A stretch of DNA of 64,000 bases from Pyrococcus kukulkanii (GTDB taxonomy: Archaea > Methanobacteriota_B > Thermococci > Thermococcales > Thermococcaceae), in contig NZ_CP010835.1 in NCBI RefSeq assembly GCF_001577775.1, positions 1,682,264-1,746,263 on the forward strand. Direction: 5' to 3'. The notes under the pieces were generated by a model. That model saw only the letters and a program-made list of their open reading frames with translations, was not told the origin of the DNA and did no database searches. The position numbers and the translations under genes are program-made. Shown piece by piece: positions 1-11,713 of this stretch (positions are counted from its first letter, which is position 1; the number at the start of each line of letters is the position of its first letter).

Positions 1-2067
<2,067 letters not shown>

Positions 2068-2123
2068 TTTAGATCCCGTAGATAAAATTATCTCTAAACT
2101 CCCTTAAATAATTTGCAAAATCC

Positions 2124-2130
2124 TTATATA
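2124..2130 (+). promoter_or_regulatory. TATA box of TET aminopeptidase gene
   Basis: TTATATA preceded by a purine-rich stretch. Transcription would begin ~25 bp downstream, near 2150-2155. That leaves the strong GGAGGTG at 2164-2170 inside the mRNA and favours the internal ATG at 2177 over the ATG at 2162 as the real start. Confidence 0.6.
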
Positions 2131-2131
2131 G

Positions 2132-3223
<1,092 letters not shown>

Positions 3224-3264
3224 AGATTTATTTACCTCTTTTCCCCTCTTTACTTGGTGATAGC

Positions 3265-3609
3265 ATGAAAGTTATCAAGGAATGGAACATCAAAGTTAAG
3301 CTTGTAAGAACAAAGAGGGGGGCAATTCTTCATATGATTGAACTAAAACCTGGACATTTTTTCCTTGAGCAGAATCCACTTAAAGAGTCAAAATATGGTG
3401 TTGCATACAGAAAGATAAAGCAAAGCTTTCCGGAATTTTACCTTTTCTGGGAAATCAAGGATAATAAATACACCGGGAGGGTATTGGCTGGAGCTTTCCT
3501 TGAAAAGGATGAAATAGATGAATTCGTTACGCTTTTAGCTAAGACGGAGGACTTCAAGAAGTTTGAGCACATACTTGAAGAAATTGAAGAGATTGAAGAG
3601 GGGGAATAA
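3265..3609 (+). CDS. conserved hypothetical protein
   Basis: A 114-residue protein (MKVIKEWNIKVKLVRTKRG...) with a GGTGAT ribosome site 4-5 nt before its ATG. It is basic at the N-terminus and ends in a very acidic EEIEEIEEGE tail. No membrane segment or known motif. It lies 41 bp after the TET aminopeptidase gene on the same strand. I do not recognise the family. Confidence 0.8.
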   Translation: MKVIKEWNIKVKLVRTKRGAILHMIELKPGHFFLEQNPLKESKYGVAYRKIKQSFPEFYLFWEIKDNKYTGRVLAGAFLEKDEIDEFVTLLAKTEDFKKFEHILEEIEEIEEGE

Positions 3610-3612
3610 TAT

Positions 3613-3620
3613 TTTTAAAC
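3613..3620 (+). promoter_or_regulatory. TATA box for tRNA-Leu (and probably nac)
   Basis: TTTTTAAA about 25 bp before the tRNA-Leu 5' end. No second TATA fits between the tRNA and nac, so it probably drives both. Confidence 0.55.
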
Positions 3621-3642
3621 TCACCTTAACACTTTTTTGTGA

Positions 3643-3730
3643 GCGGGGGTGCCCGAGCCTGGCCAAAGGGGCCGGACTTAAGATCCGGTGCCGTAGGGCT
3701 GCGCGGGTTCGAATCCCGCCCCCCGCACCA
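3643..3730 (+). tRNA. tRNA-Leu (anticodon TAA)
   Basis: Class II tRNA. The acceptor GCGGGGG pairs with CCCCCGC, the anticodon stem is CCGGA/TCCGG with loop CTTAAGA, giving anticodon TAA. A long variable arm follows, then a T arm with GGTTCGAATCC and an encoded CCA at 3728-3730. The ribosome-binding site of nac begins only 13 nt after the CCA. Confidence 0.97.
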
Positions 3731-3753
3731 CTTCTCTTTTATAGGTGAGGACG

Positions 3754-4083
3754 ATGATGCCTATGAACCCAAAACAACTAAAGAAGCTCATGAAGCAACT
3801 TGATATGAGGCAACTAGAGGGAGTTAAGGAGGTTATAATTCGAATGGAGGACAAGGAGATAATTATCAGGGAGCCTGTAGTCACCGTTATTAAGGCGATG
3901 GGAGAGAAGATGTATCAAATAGCTGGAGGTCATGAGGAGGAAAGGGTCATAATTAAGATATCAGAGGAGGATATTAAGCTCGTTATGGAGCAAACTGGCG
4001 TTGATTATGAAACTGCAAAAAAAACACTAGAAGAAAGTGGAGGAGATTTAGCGGAGGCAATCTTAAAGTTAACTGAGAATTGA
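3754..4083 (+). CDS. nac: archaeal nascent polypeptide-associated complex protein (alpha-NAC)
   Basis: Ribosome-bound chaperone that contacts nascent chains at the exit tunnel; in archaea it is a homodimer. A basic N-terminal segment ([11 protein letters not shown]) for ribosome contact is followed by the NAC beta-barrel (residues ~20-65) and a C-terminal UBA domain ([12 protein letters not shown]...[11 protein letters not shown]). ATG 3754 or 3757 follows a GGTGAGG ribosome site at 3744-3750. It probably shares a transcript with tRNA-Leu just upstream. Its 3' end overlaps the convergent HEAT-repeat gene by 15 bp. Confidence 0.95.
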   Translation: MMPMNPKQLKKLMKQLDMRQLEGVKEVIIRMEDKEIIIREPVVTVIKAMGEKMYQIAGGHEEERVIIKISEEDIKLVMEQTGVDYETAKKTLEESGGDLAEAILKLTEN

Positions 4084-5436
4084 ATTCGCTAACTTTATTG
4101 ATATTTCCCTCTTTAACTCTGGGTTGAGCTCTTCTATATCTTTTTCATGCTCCCTTAAGAACTCTATCACCTCCTTAGGTAACTTCTCAAGTTTGACTAT
4201 CCTTTTTGCTATCTCCTCTAGAAATCCAAGGTTTTCAACCCTAGATAGGAGAGCGGATGCAAGCTGTATCCCTCCTCTCACTGATTTGTAATCCCCTTTT
4301 TCGAGCAACTTGAGGGTAGTTTCTATTGCTCTATCCATTATTGATGAGTACGTTAAAGCGAGCTCCGCCAATACTTTCGCTGATGTTGATCTTATCCAGG
4401 GATTATCGTGCACCAGAAACTTGATAAGTTGGGGGATTATTTTCTCTGCGTCATCTCTCTTTATGTAATTAGCTGCATTTGAAATAACCCAGAGAGCATC
4501 TAGTTTCGTTAGTAGGTCCTCCGATAGGAATATCTTGATGACCAACTGAAGAACCCTGTAATCTGACTTCGCTAGTTCAAGGACAGCAGGATGTTGTTCT
4601 CTCTCAAACATTTTCTTAATAACTTCAACTGAGTATTCTTCGAGCTCCTCTTTTAATTTAGGTTTCTCTGTTATTGGACTCTCAAGGTAATTATCGATCT
4701 TCGCCTTAGTTTCTTCCGCCTTTTTGCCCAAGTTAGAGAGGCCCAGTTCCTTGGACGCCCTTTCCAAGGATTCCTTGGATATGTATTCAACTTTGTCAAC
4801 AGCCACTTCTATTATGCTCAGTGCTGACTTTCTAACTATTGGATCCTCGTCGTTTAATAAGTCAAGGGCCAAATTAAAGGCTTCTTCCATTATCTCTGGA
4901 TTATCTGTTCTTGCTATTATTTCCTTGAGAACCCTTAATGATGCTATTTTCTTTCTTTCTGACTTCCCTGCTATTATTTCCTTTATCCATTCAAATATCC
5001 TTCTTGCTATACTTACTATTTTGGCACCAAGTGCGGCAAGTCCTTCTGCTGCGTATTCATTTATTGGTTCGGGCTTTTCTTCAACGGTTTTCATAAGTAC
5101 ATTTGTTATCTCCTCATTTAATTCTGGAGGTAACTCTATGAACGTAAGTATTGTATTAAGAGTCTCCACAGCTTGGAGAACTACAGACTCATCTTTATCT
5201 CCAAGGAGATTTATTATTTCTGGAATTACAAGTTTTGCTTCATTAACTCCAAGTTTACCCTTCATTGCAAGTTTTTTGATTATATAGAGACATCCCTTCT
5301 TTACTATAGGGTCTTTTTCTTTTAATCCCCTTAAAAGTAAGTTGATGCCCTCTTTGGTATCCATTGAGACGAGTTCTATGGCTTTTCTAAGTCTCCATCC
5401 TTTTAGATATTCTATAAATTCCTCATATGTGTTCAT
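4069..5436 (-). CDS. HEAT-repeat protein (second of a tandem pair)
   Basis: A 455-residue all-helical protein made of HEAT/armadillo-type repeats. Recurrent patterns are [46 protein letters not shown] and [16 protein letters not shown], where D-x-x-[VI]-[RV]-x-x-[AS] marks helix A of each repeat. No enzymatic motif or membrane segment is visible, so a protein-binding scaffold is likely. It is paralogous to the gene upstream (shared blocks [22 protein letters not shown]-like, [10 protein letters not shown]). Its ATG overlaps the upstream stop (ATGA). The partner protein is unknown. Confidence 0.88.
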   Translation of the reverse strand: MNTYEEFIEYLKGWRLRKAIELVSMDTKEGINLLLRGLKEKDPIVKKGCLYIIKKLAMKGKLGVNEAKLVIPEIINLLGDKDESVVLQAVETLNTILTFIELPPELNEEITNVLMKTVEEKPEPINEYAAEGLAALGAKIVSIARRIFEWIKEIIAGKSERKKIASLRVLKEIIARTDNPEIMEEAFNLALDLLNDEDPIVRKSALSIIEVAVDKVEYISKESLERASKELGLSNLGKKAEETKAKIDNYLESPITEKPKLKEELEEYSVEVIKKMFEREQHPAVLELAKSDYRVLQLVIKIFLSEDLLTKLDALWVISNAANYIKRDDAEKIIPQLIKFLVHDNPWIRSTSAKVLAELALTYSSIMDRAIETTLKLLEKGDYKSVRGGIQLASALLSRVENLGFLEEIAKRIVKLEKLPKEVIEFLREHEKDIEELNPELKREISIKLANSILS

Positions 5437-6890
5437 GCTTTTTCCTCCTTCTTAAGTAGAGTGTTGATAAGGTCTAACAGGGATATTATTATCTTCTTTT
5501 CTTCGTCAGTAGCATCTTTATATATCTCATTCAGCTTGTTAAACATTGCCTCCAGTATATCTCTATCTAAGTACAGGAGGTTTTCGGCTGTCAGTGCGTA
5601 GAATCTTAAGATTGGAAGCCTCATGTCCTTATCCCCTAACCTTTTTAGTGTTAGGATTATAGCAGCCGTAAAGAGATCTTTTGTTGGAGAATGCGTTGAT
5701 ATCTCTTTGATAAGTTCTAATCCAGCTTCAACGGCTTTTTTGTCCGAAGACTTTAATAATAAATCTAAAAGTGATACTATGTAATTTTTTGTTCCGGGAT
5801 AAAGGAAATATATGTTTGATAATGTTTTTACTGCGGTGCTTCTAACCCAGGGATTCTTGCTTTTTGCTAAGTCACCCAACGTGGGAAGAATAGAATAGGC
5901 CCTACTTGGGCCTAAGAAATCTACTATCCTTGAAATCACCCATAAAGCATCTGTTTTTCTTATATAATCTTGGGAGGATAACATTTCTAGTACTCTCTCA
6001 AGCACTTCCTCGTTTTCCTTTGCCATTTCTGCTACGACTTCATGTTTTTCCATATCTAACAATTGTTCTATTTTATATCCTCTATATTCCTCTTGTTTTG
6101 ACTCTTTTTCTGCTGCTGCAAGGGCACTTAGTACTTCACTAGCTTTTTCTTCGAGCCCCCCACTTTTAAATAGGCTAACTTTTTCCCTCACCCTATCTAT
6201 AAGTCCTTTTGATATCCTCCCTCTTTGCGTAGTTACGACTCTTCCAATTGCTGAAAGAGCCCTCTCTCGCAAGTATTTATCCTCTGAATCTAAGAATCCC
6301 ATTATTTCATCCATAACTTCCTCGACGATTTCCTTATCCTTTGATTTGCTTGCTATTTCAGTTAGCGCCGTCATAGCGGCGCTTTGAACTTCTCTTTCTT
6401 TACTTCCCTTTATTAGTGATACGAGAAGCTTAATTATCTTCCTTACAAGCTTTGATATTTTAACACCAAGTATTCCTAAACCTTCAGCGGCATATTCCCC
6501 TAGAACTCCTTTCCCCGAACTAACGACTTCCATTAGTGCTTCCATAACCTTATTGTAGTTCTTGTCAGATAGTTCTACATTTTCTAGGATATACCTTAGA
6601 AATTTTATTGCATCTAGTGCGATTCTTTCATTGGGATCCTTTAGTAGGGCAATTATGTCGTCAATTAGCTCTTCAACTTCCTCCTTTTTTAGATAGCCTT
6701 CTTTTACCATTTTCTCTATGATAAATAGAGTGTTTCCTCTAATTGTACTATCTTTATCCCTTAGAAGTTCTCTGAGTACCTCTATCTTGTCCTTTGTTAA
6801 TGATAATGTGTTAATAGCCTCTTTTATCTTCCACTTTTTAATATCGTTTCTAAGCTGTTTAATGTTTATTATTGAGAATCCTCTCTCCAT
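5433..6890 (-). CDS. HEAT-repeat protein (first of a tandem pair)
   Basis: An all-helical HEAT-repeat scaffold of 485 residues from ATG 6890 (MERGFSIINIKQL). A TTG at 6905 could add five residues, but it coincides with the expected transcription start. Repeats include DSTIRGNTLFIIEKM, NERIALDAIKFLRYI, DKYLRERALSAIGRV and NPWVRSTAVKTLSNI. An internal charged linker (KESKQEEYRGYKIEQ) divides it into two helical blocks, as in its paralog downstream. The TATA-like element is near 6927-6937. No catalytic motif seen. Translationally coupled to the second HEAT gene, suggesting a heterodimer or a two-part scaffold (inference). Confidence 0.87.
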   Translation of the reverse strand: MERGFSIINIKQLRNDIKKWKIKEAINTLSLTKDKIEVLRELLRDKDSTIRGNTLFIIEKMVKEGYLKKEEVEELIDDIIALLKDPNERIALDAIKFLRYILENVELSDKNYNKVMEALMEVVSSGKGVLGEYAAEGLGILGVKISKLVRKIIKLLVSLIKGSKEREVQSAAMTALTEIASKSKDKEIVEEVMDEIMGFLDSEDKYLRERALSAIGRVVTTQRGRISKGLIDRVREKVSLFKSGGLEEKASEVLSALAAAEKESKQEEYRGYKIEQLLDMEKHEVVAEMAKENEEVLERVLEMLSSQDYIRKTDALWVISRIVDFLGPSRAYSILPTLGDLAKSKNPWVRSTAVKTLSNIYFLYPGTKNYIVSLLDLLLKSSDKKAVEAGLELIKEISTHSPTKDLFTAAIILTLKRLGDKDMRLPILRFYALTAENLLYLDRDILEAMFNKLNEIYKDATDEEKKIIISLLDLINTLLKKEEKA

Positions 6891-6969
6891 ACTCAATGCC
6901 CTCAAAAATTAATAGGGTATTGGAAATTTATTAAGGTTTGAGTGTTGGTTCGAGGATCAAACTTTTACT

Positions 6970-7425
6970 TTATTTGATTGGAAGTTCTGTTGTTTCTTTG
7001 TGTATCTTCAAAACTATCATCGTATGGGTACCTTCAACTCCATCGATACTACCTACCATGTCAAGGAAATTATTCAACTCCTCGCTGTTTCTCGTCCTTA
7101 TCTTAACTACCATGTCATAGTCTCCTGTTGTCTCGTAGACTTCCATGATCTCTGGGTATTTTACAAGTTTTGAGGCAACTTCTGAATACTTTCCAGCTTT
7201 TACTTTAATTAAAATAAATGCAAGCATTGTATAACCAAGGGCTTCAGGGTCTACTATTGCCGTAAATTTCTTGAGGATACCACTTTCCCTCAGTCTTTTA
7301 ATTCTCTCGTGAATAGTAGACTCAGCTAATCCCGTTATTTTTGATATTTCTCTAAGGGGAACTTTTCCATCCTTTTGAAGAATTTCTATGATCTTCTTAT
7401 CGACATCGTCAAGTACTCCTCTCAC
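6970..7425 (-). CDS. Lrp/AsnC-type feast/famine regulator (FL11-like)
   Basis: DNA-binding regulator: N-terminal HTH (IDKKIIEILQKDGKV...LREISKITGLAESTIHERIKRL) joined to a RAM effector-binding domain (YTMLAFILIKVKAGKYSEV...). It closely resembles P. horikoshii FL11/LrpA, a lysine-responsive repressor, as I remember it. I choose GTG 7425 (MRGVLDDVDKK, 151 aa) because AGAGGTG precedes it by 6 nt and the start aligns with FL11. Upstream is a TATA box (7460-7468) with a TTTTTCA-type palindrome between it and the start, typical of autoregulation. Confidence 0.93.
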   Translation of the reverse strand: MRGVLDDVDKKIIEILQKDGKVPLREISKITGLAESTIHERIKRLRESGILKKFTAIVDPEALGYTMLAFILIKVKAGKYSEVASKLVKYPEIMEVYETTGDYDMVVKIRTRNSEELNNFLDMVGSIDGVEGTHTMIVLKIHKETTELPIK

Positions 7426-7437
7426 CTTTAACACCTC

Positions 7438-7452
7438 TGGAAAAATTTTTCA
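7438..7452. promoter_or_regulatory. near-palindromic candidate Lrp/FL11 operator
   Basis: TGGAAAAATTTTTCA, a 15-bp near-perfect palindrome (6 of 7 arm positions pair). It lies at the expected transcription start of the regulator gene, 25 bp downstream of its TATA box. It resembles the published FL11 consensus TGAAAWWWTTTCA with two extra central bases. Confidence 0.5.
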
Positions 7453-7572
7453 AGAGGAAGATATAAATTTGTTGGAGACTATCTTCATCCGATATCTTGA
7501 AAAGCTGAAGGATACGGAAAGAGTTATAAAGGCACTTCCAATTATGTGTGTGAAACTAAAGGGGGGAGGAAA

Positions 7573-7803
7573 ATGGCTGAGAGGCCTCTTGATGTGATCC
7601 ATAAGTCTTTGGATAAGGACGTACTCGTAATTCTCAAGAAAGGGTTCGAATTCAGGGGCAGGCTCATTGGGTATGACATTCACCTTAACGTCGTCTTAGC
7701 TGACGCAGAAATGATTCAAGATGGAGAGGTAGTGAAGAAGTATGGTAAGATCGTGATTAGAGGGGACAACGTATTGGCGATCTCTCCAACGGAAGAACTG
7801 TGA
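7573..7803 (+). CDS. LSm/Sm-like RNA-binding protein
   Basis: A 76-residue archaeal Sm-like protein, expected to form a heptameric ring that binds U-rich RNA. Sm1 motif (LDKDVLVILKKGFEFRGRLIGYDIHLNVVLADAE) and Sm2 motif (GKIVIRGDNVLAISP) are both present. ATG 7573 follows GGGGGGAGG. TATA-like GTTATAAA lies near 7522-7530. It is followed 11 bp later by the L37e gene, the conserved archaeal LSm-L37e pair. Confidence 0.97.
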   Translation: MAERPLDVIHKSLDKDVLVILKKGFEFRGRLIGYDIHLNVVLADAEMIQDGEVVKKYGKIVIRGDNVLAISPTEEL

Positions 7804-7814
7804 GGTGATGTTTA

Positions 7815-8003
7815 ATGGGTAGCGGCACAGCAACTTTCGGTAAAAGGAACAAGACACCAACTCACATTAGATGCAGGAGATGCGGTAGGAGAGCATTTAA
7901 TATAAAGAAGGGCTACTGTGCAGCTTGTGGCTTCGGCAGAAGCAGGAGGCTTAGGAAGTATAGATGGAGCAAGAAGTGGAAGAAGAAAAAGAATGTTCAC
8001 TGA
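7815..8003 (+). CDS. rpl37e: ribosomal protein L37e
   Basis: A 62-residue, very basic large-subunit protein with a C-x2-C...C-x2-C zinc ribbon (CRRCGRRAF...CAACGFG) and a lysine-rich tail ([10 protein letters not shown]). GAGGTGATG is the ribosome site. Co-transcribed with LSm. The 3' end overlaps the convergent acdA gene by 7 bp. Confidence 0.98.
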   Translation: MGSGTATFGKRNKTPTHIRCRRCGRRAFNIKKGYCAACGFGRSRRLRKYRWSKKWKKKKNVH

Positions 8004-9385
8004 TTTTCATGCTTTTTCTTCCATTTACTCCACTTATAGAGTGCTGATAATGCTTTAATGGCTCTTTCTGGCTCTGGATATGCTGGTATTCCGTTCTCGT
8101 TGAGCATATCAATTGCTTCCTTGGCCTCGATTCCACCGACAATTGCCACTACAAGTGGCTTCTTTCTTCCGCTCTCATTGTACTCCCTGATGATTATTTC
8201 AGCAAGCTCTCTTGGATCGAGAACTGCGGTCTGACAGTAGAGGACAGCTATGGCGTGCATCTCTGGATGGGCTAGGGCATCCCTAATTGCTCCCTCATAG
8301 CTCTTCCCATCAGCCATTCCGGTTAAGTCGACGGGGTTCTTATAGGAACCAAATGGTGGCATGTGGTTGGCGAATATCTTGAGTTGCTCAAGGTCATCGT
8401 ACAGGTGCAATCCTTCCTCTTCAGCTGCATCTGTAGCCATGACTCCGATTCCACCACCATTCGTTATTATAACTACATTGTCCCCCTGGGGCTCTGGGAG
8501 ATTGCTTAATGCTCTAGCCCAATCGAATGCCTCACCAATTGTTAGGGCCCTGAGAACTCCGCTCTGCTTAAAGGCCGCCGTGTAGATAGTGTCACTCCCA
8601 GCGAGAGAACCGGTGTGGGATGCTGCGGCCTTGGCTCCCCTCTCGCTTCTTCCGGCCTTTATCACTATTATCGGCTTCTTTTTGCTGACCTCCTTTGCTA
8701 CCTCCATAAACCTTCTACCGTCTTTCACACCTTCCATGTAAATGAGGATTGCCTTGGTGTTGTCATCATCCTTGAAGAACTCGAGTAAGTCTGCATCGTC
8801 AATATCGGCCTTGTTTCCTACGCTAACTACTGCAGAAAGGCCGATCTTCTCGAGAATCGTCCATCCCATAAGGGCGATTCCCAGGGCTCCGCTCTGGCTT
8901 ATTAATGCTAAAGGTCCTGGGAGAACGTCAGTTGGCCCGAAAGTAGCGTTGAGCTTTGCTGGTGTGTAAACAACTCCGAAAATGTTTGGACCGAGTATCC
9001 TCATGCCATATTTTCTTGCAGTCTCAACTAACTGCCTCTCAACTTTCTTTCCTTCTTCGCCGAGCTCACCGAATCCTGAGCTTATGATTGGGACGACCTT
9101 AACTCCCTTCTGTCCGCACTCCTCGAGAACCTGGGGAACGAACTTCGCGGGGACGACTATAACTGCCATATCGACTTCATCTGGAACTTCGAGAATGCTC
9201 TTGTAAACTTTAAACTTTCTCCCACTAATCTCCATTTCCCCGCCTTTAATGTTCACTGGATATATCTTGCCTTCATAGCCGTACTCAATTAGGTTCTTCA
9301 TAATTGCATATCCTATCTTTCCTGGTTTTGAAGAAGCACCTATAACAGCGATGCTTTTTGGGTTAAAAAGAGCCTCTAAGCTCAT
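7997..9385 (-). CDS. acdA: ADP-forming acetyl-CoA synthetase I, alpha subunit
   Basis: Converts acetyl-CoA + ADP + Pi to acetate + ATP + CoA, the main substrate-level phosphorylation step in Pyrococcus fermentation. It has a CoA-binding Rossmann domain at the N-terminus ([17 protein letters not shown]) and two succinyl-CoA-ligase-like domains. The phospho-histidine lies in [11 protein letters not shown]. From ATG 9385 ([11 protein letters not shown], 462 aa) it is His257, exactly the published P. furiosus position, which with the GGGGTGAT site supports this start over GTG 9394. The beta subunit gene is not in the window. Confidence 0.97.
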   Translation of the reverse strand: MSLEALFNPKSIAVIGASSKPGKIGYAIMKNLIEYGYEGKIYPVNIKGGEMEISGRKFKVYKSILEVPDEVDMAVIVVPAKFVPQVLEECGQKGVKVVPIISSGFGELGEEGKKVERQLVETARKYGMRILGPNIFGVVYTPAKLNATFGPTDVLPGPLALISQSGALGIALMGWTILEKIGLSAVVSVGNKADIDDADLLEFFKDDDNTKAILIYMEGVKDGRRFMEVAKEVSKKKPIIVIKAGRSERGAKAAASHTGSLAGSDTIYTAAFKQSGVLRALTIGEAFDWARALSNLPEPQGDNVVIITNGGGIGVMATDAAEEEGLHLYDDLEQLKIFANHMPPFGSYKNPVDLTGMADGKSYEGAIRDALAHPEMHAIAVLYCQTAVLDPRELAEIIIREYNESGRKKPLVVAIVGGIEAKEAIDMLNENGIPAYPEPERAIKALSALYKWSKWKKKHENQ

Positions 9386-9409
9386 TTCTATCACCCCTGG
9401 AAGCGTTTA

Positions 9410-9432
9410 CATTTTTCGATTTTCGACGAATG
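9410..9432. promoter_or_regulatory. imperfect inverted repeat in acdA promoter
   Basis: CATT-N2-TCGA-N3-TCGA-N2-AATG, symmetric about 9421. It lies just downstream of a TATA box GTTATAAC (9432-9439 on this strand pair) and upstream of acdA. The motif TTTT(C)GAC recurs at 9456-9464 and 9469-9475. A bound regulator is inferred; no known consensus matched. Confidence 0.4.
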
Positions 9433-9479
9433 TTATAACTTTTCCCTTCCATTTTTGACGAAGTTATTTTCGACATCTG

Positions 9480-10379
9480 TTAAACTTTCAAAGCAAGCCC
9501 TACAATCTCGTGAACACTCTTAAATCCCTCTTCCCTGAGGTAGTTCTCTATCCCCTGGGCGATTTCCTTAAAGACGGAGAATCCCCTCAAGTAGACCGCC
9601 GTTCCTATTTGTAGGGCTGAAGCTCCGGCAAGAAGGAATTCCACGGCATCTTGCCACGTTGTTATTCCTCCTATGCCTATAATTGGAATGTCAAGTACTC
9701 TCGCTAAGTCATAAACTGCCCTTAAGGCGATGGGTTTGATCCCAGGCCCCGAGTAACCTCCAATTTTATTGCTTAATATTGGCCTTTTAGCGTAGATATC
9801 TATGGCAATTGCTTTCAGAGTGTTTATAGCTGAGACGGCATCTGCTCCCGCCTTTTCTGCTGCTAAGCCTAACTTAGTTATATCGTTGGTATTTGGAGTT
9901 AGCTTTGCTATTATGGGTTTGTCCGTAACATCTTTTACTGCCTTAACTACTTCGTACACATTATTCGGGTCTTGACCTATTTCCATTCCGTATCCTTTGG
10001 CATGGGGACAACTTAGGTTTAACTCAAAGGCATCCGCGGCCTCCTGAAGTTTTTCTGCAAGGAAAGCGAATTCTTCAGGGGTACCTCCGAATATAGAAAC
10101 TATGACTGGAAAATCGAACTTTTCCCCTTTGAACTCCTCTAGGAATGCTTCCCACCCTGGATTAGGCAAGCCCATAGCGTTTATTAGCCCGTACGGGAGT
10201 TCGACTATTGTTGGATTTTCATAGCCTTTTCTGGGCTCTTTCCCAATCGACTTTGTAACAACGGCTCCTGCTCCTTCTCTGTGTGCCCTTTTTAGCAGTT
10301 CTGGAGTCATGTCAACGACCCCAGATGCTAAAATTAGCGGGTTTTTCATTTTCAATCCCAAAATTTCGATGTCAAGCAT
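9480..10379 (-). CDS. pyrD: dihydroorotate dehydrogenase catalytic subunit (class 1B)
   Basis: FMN-dependent TIM-barrel enzyme oxidising dihydroorotate to orotate in pyrimidine synthesis. Family motifs: NPLILASGV, LSCPHAKGYG (Cys is the class 1 catalytic base), AKLTPN, SNKIGGYSGPGIKP, IIGIGGI and GASALQIGTAVY. It is 299 aa, normal for PyrD-B. The usual PyrK electron-transfer partner is not adjacent. A GGGGG ribosome site precedes the ATG. The TATA region (10405-10416) is shared with the divergent amidohydrolase. Confidence 0.95.
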   Translation of the reverse strand: MLDIEILGLKMKNPLILASGVVDMTPELLKRAHREGAGAVVTKSIGKEPRKGYENPTIVELPYGLINAMGLPNPGWEAFLEEFKGEKFDFPVIVSIFGGTPEEFAFLAEKLQEAADAFELNLSCPHAKGYGMEIGQDPNNVYEVVKAVKDVTDKPIIAKLTPNTNDITKLGLAAEKAGADAVSAINTLKAIAIDIYAKRPILSNKIGGYSGPGIKPIALRAVYDLARVLDIPIIGIGGITTWQDAVEFLLAGASALQIGTAVYLRGFSVFKEIAQGIENYLREEGFKSVHEIVGLALKV

Positions 10380-10404
10380 TCCGATTCCCCCAGGATACTT
10401 GGAA

Positions 10405-10420
10405 AAAGCTTTTTATATTT
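10405..10420. promoter_or_regulatory. divergent promoter pyrD / amidohydrolase
   Basis: AT-rich core AAGCTTTTTATATTT serves both directions: a TATA box at 10411-10418 for the rightward gene and AAATATAAAAAGC on the other strand for pyrD. The leader of each gene would be short. Confidence 0.5.
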
Positions 10421-10450
10421 TTATTAGCTATTAAACATGCGGGGGTATCA

Positions 10451-11713
10451 TTGTCAGTGTTACTTAAAAATGGTTTGATTCTGTATGGGGAAAGTTATGA
10501 GTGGGTAAGAGCTGACCTCCTTATTGAGGGAAATAAGATAGTTAAAATTGGTAGAAACTTACATGCTGATTCTGATATCGTGATCGACTGTTCGCATTCT
10601 TTGATAGTCCCTGGCTTCATAAATGCTCATACTCACTCTCCGATGGTTTTACTGAGGGGCTTAGCAGAGGACGTTCCTCTCATGGAATGGCTGGAGAAGT
10701 ATATATGGCCAAATGAAAGGAAACTTGGAAAAAAGGAAGTATATTGGGGGGCTCTCTTGGGTTTAATCGAGATGGCAAGGGCGGGGACTACAACATTCAT
10801 TGACATGTATTTTCACATGGAAGAAGTTGCTAAGGCAACTCTTGAAGTTGGCTTGAGGGGTTTCTTAGGGTATGGAATGATAGACTTAGATGATGAGAGG
10901 AAAAGAAGGATTGAAATTAGAGAAACAGAAAAATTCAGAAAATTTATTGTTCAACAAAATTCGGAGCTTTTAAACTTCATTTTAGCTCCCCACGCTCCCT
11001 ATACCTGTTCAATGGAATGTCTAAAATGGGTTGCCAACAAGAGCAGGGAATGGAATGCTTTAGTTACTATTCATCTCTCGGAGACTAAGAGCGAGGTTGC
11101 TCTCATAAAAGAAAAATACGGAAAGACACCAACAGAGGTCTTAGACGATGCAGGTCTTTTAAATGAGAAATTGATAGCAGCACATGGAATTTGGCTAGAT
11201 GACAAGGAGATCTACCTTCTAAGCAAGAGCGGTTCTACGATTATTCATTGTCCAGCCAGTAATATGAAACTCGGTAGTGGGATTATTAACCTCAGAAAGT
11301 TACTTGACAATGGTGTTAACGTTGGTTTAGGTACAGATGGAGCGGCAAGTAACAACACTCTTGATATGCTCCAAGAGATGAGGTTGGCATCTCTACTTCA
11401 GAAAGTTGTGAACCTCGACCCTTCGATAATCAAAAGTTCTGAGATATTTAGAATGGCAACCCTTAATGGAGCGAAGGCCCTTAAATTGAATGCTGGAATA
11501 ATAAAGGAAGGATATTTAGCAGATATTGCAGTAATAAATTTAAAAAGACCTAACCTCCTTCCAATGAACAATCCTTTGAGTTCCTTAGTATTCTCAGCTA
11601 AAGGTGGGGATGTCGAGACCTTAATAGTCAATGGTAGTATAGTTATGCTTGACGGTGAATTTCAAACGGTAGATGAGGATAAAGTTCTTGACAAGTTCTT
11701 GGGGGTTCTTTAG
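10451..11713 (+). CDS. mtaD: amidohydrolase, probable 5'-methylthioadenosine/S-adenosylhomocysteine deaminase
   Basis: Metal-dependent deaminase of the ATZ/TRZ amidohydrolase family, acting on MTA, SAH or adenosine. Metal and catalytic motifs: FINAHTHSPM (HxH), APHAPYTCS, VTIHLSETKSE, AAHGIWLD, HCPASNMKLGSG and GTDGAASNN. A composite N- and C-terminal beta domain (VPGF / GYLADIAVIN) is present. TTG 10451 (after GGGGGT) or GTG 10457 is the likely start. Upstream in-frame sequence lies before the promoter and inside pyrD and is not coding. It abuts the DUF835 gene. Confidence 0.9.
   Translation: MSVLLKNGLILYGESYEWVRADLLIEGNKIVKIGRNLHADSDIVIDCSHSLIVPGFINAHTHSPMVLLRGLAEDVPLMEWLEKYIWPNERKLGKKEVYWGALLGLIEMARAGTTTFIDMYFHMEEVAKATLEVGLRGFLGYGMIDLDDERKRRIEIRETEKFRKFIVQQNSELLNFILAPHAPYTCSMECLKWVANKSREWNALVTIHLSETKSEVALIKEKYGKTPTEVLDDAGLLNEKLIAAHGIWLDDKEIYLLSKSGSTIIHCPASNMKLGSGIINLRKLLDNGVNVGLGTDGAASNNTLDMLQEMRLASLLQKVVNLDPSIIKSSEIFRMATLNGAKALKLNAGIIKEGYLADIAVINLKRPNLLPMNNPLSSLVFSAKGGDVETLIVNGSIVMLDGEFQTVDEDKVLDKFLGVL

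Noticed and set aside
4724-5287. 187-codon Ser-rich frame antisense to a HEAT-repeat gene
   Set aside because: Ser/Ile-rich composition typical of the reverse of a charged helical gene; no ribosome site.
10283-10450. N-terminal extension of the amidohydrolase frame
   Set aside because: It runs antisense through pyrD and across the divergent promoter; motif homology begins only after 10451.
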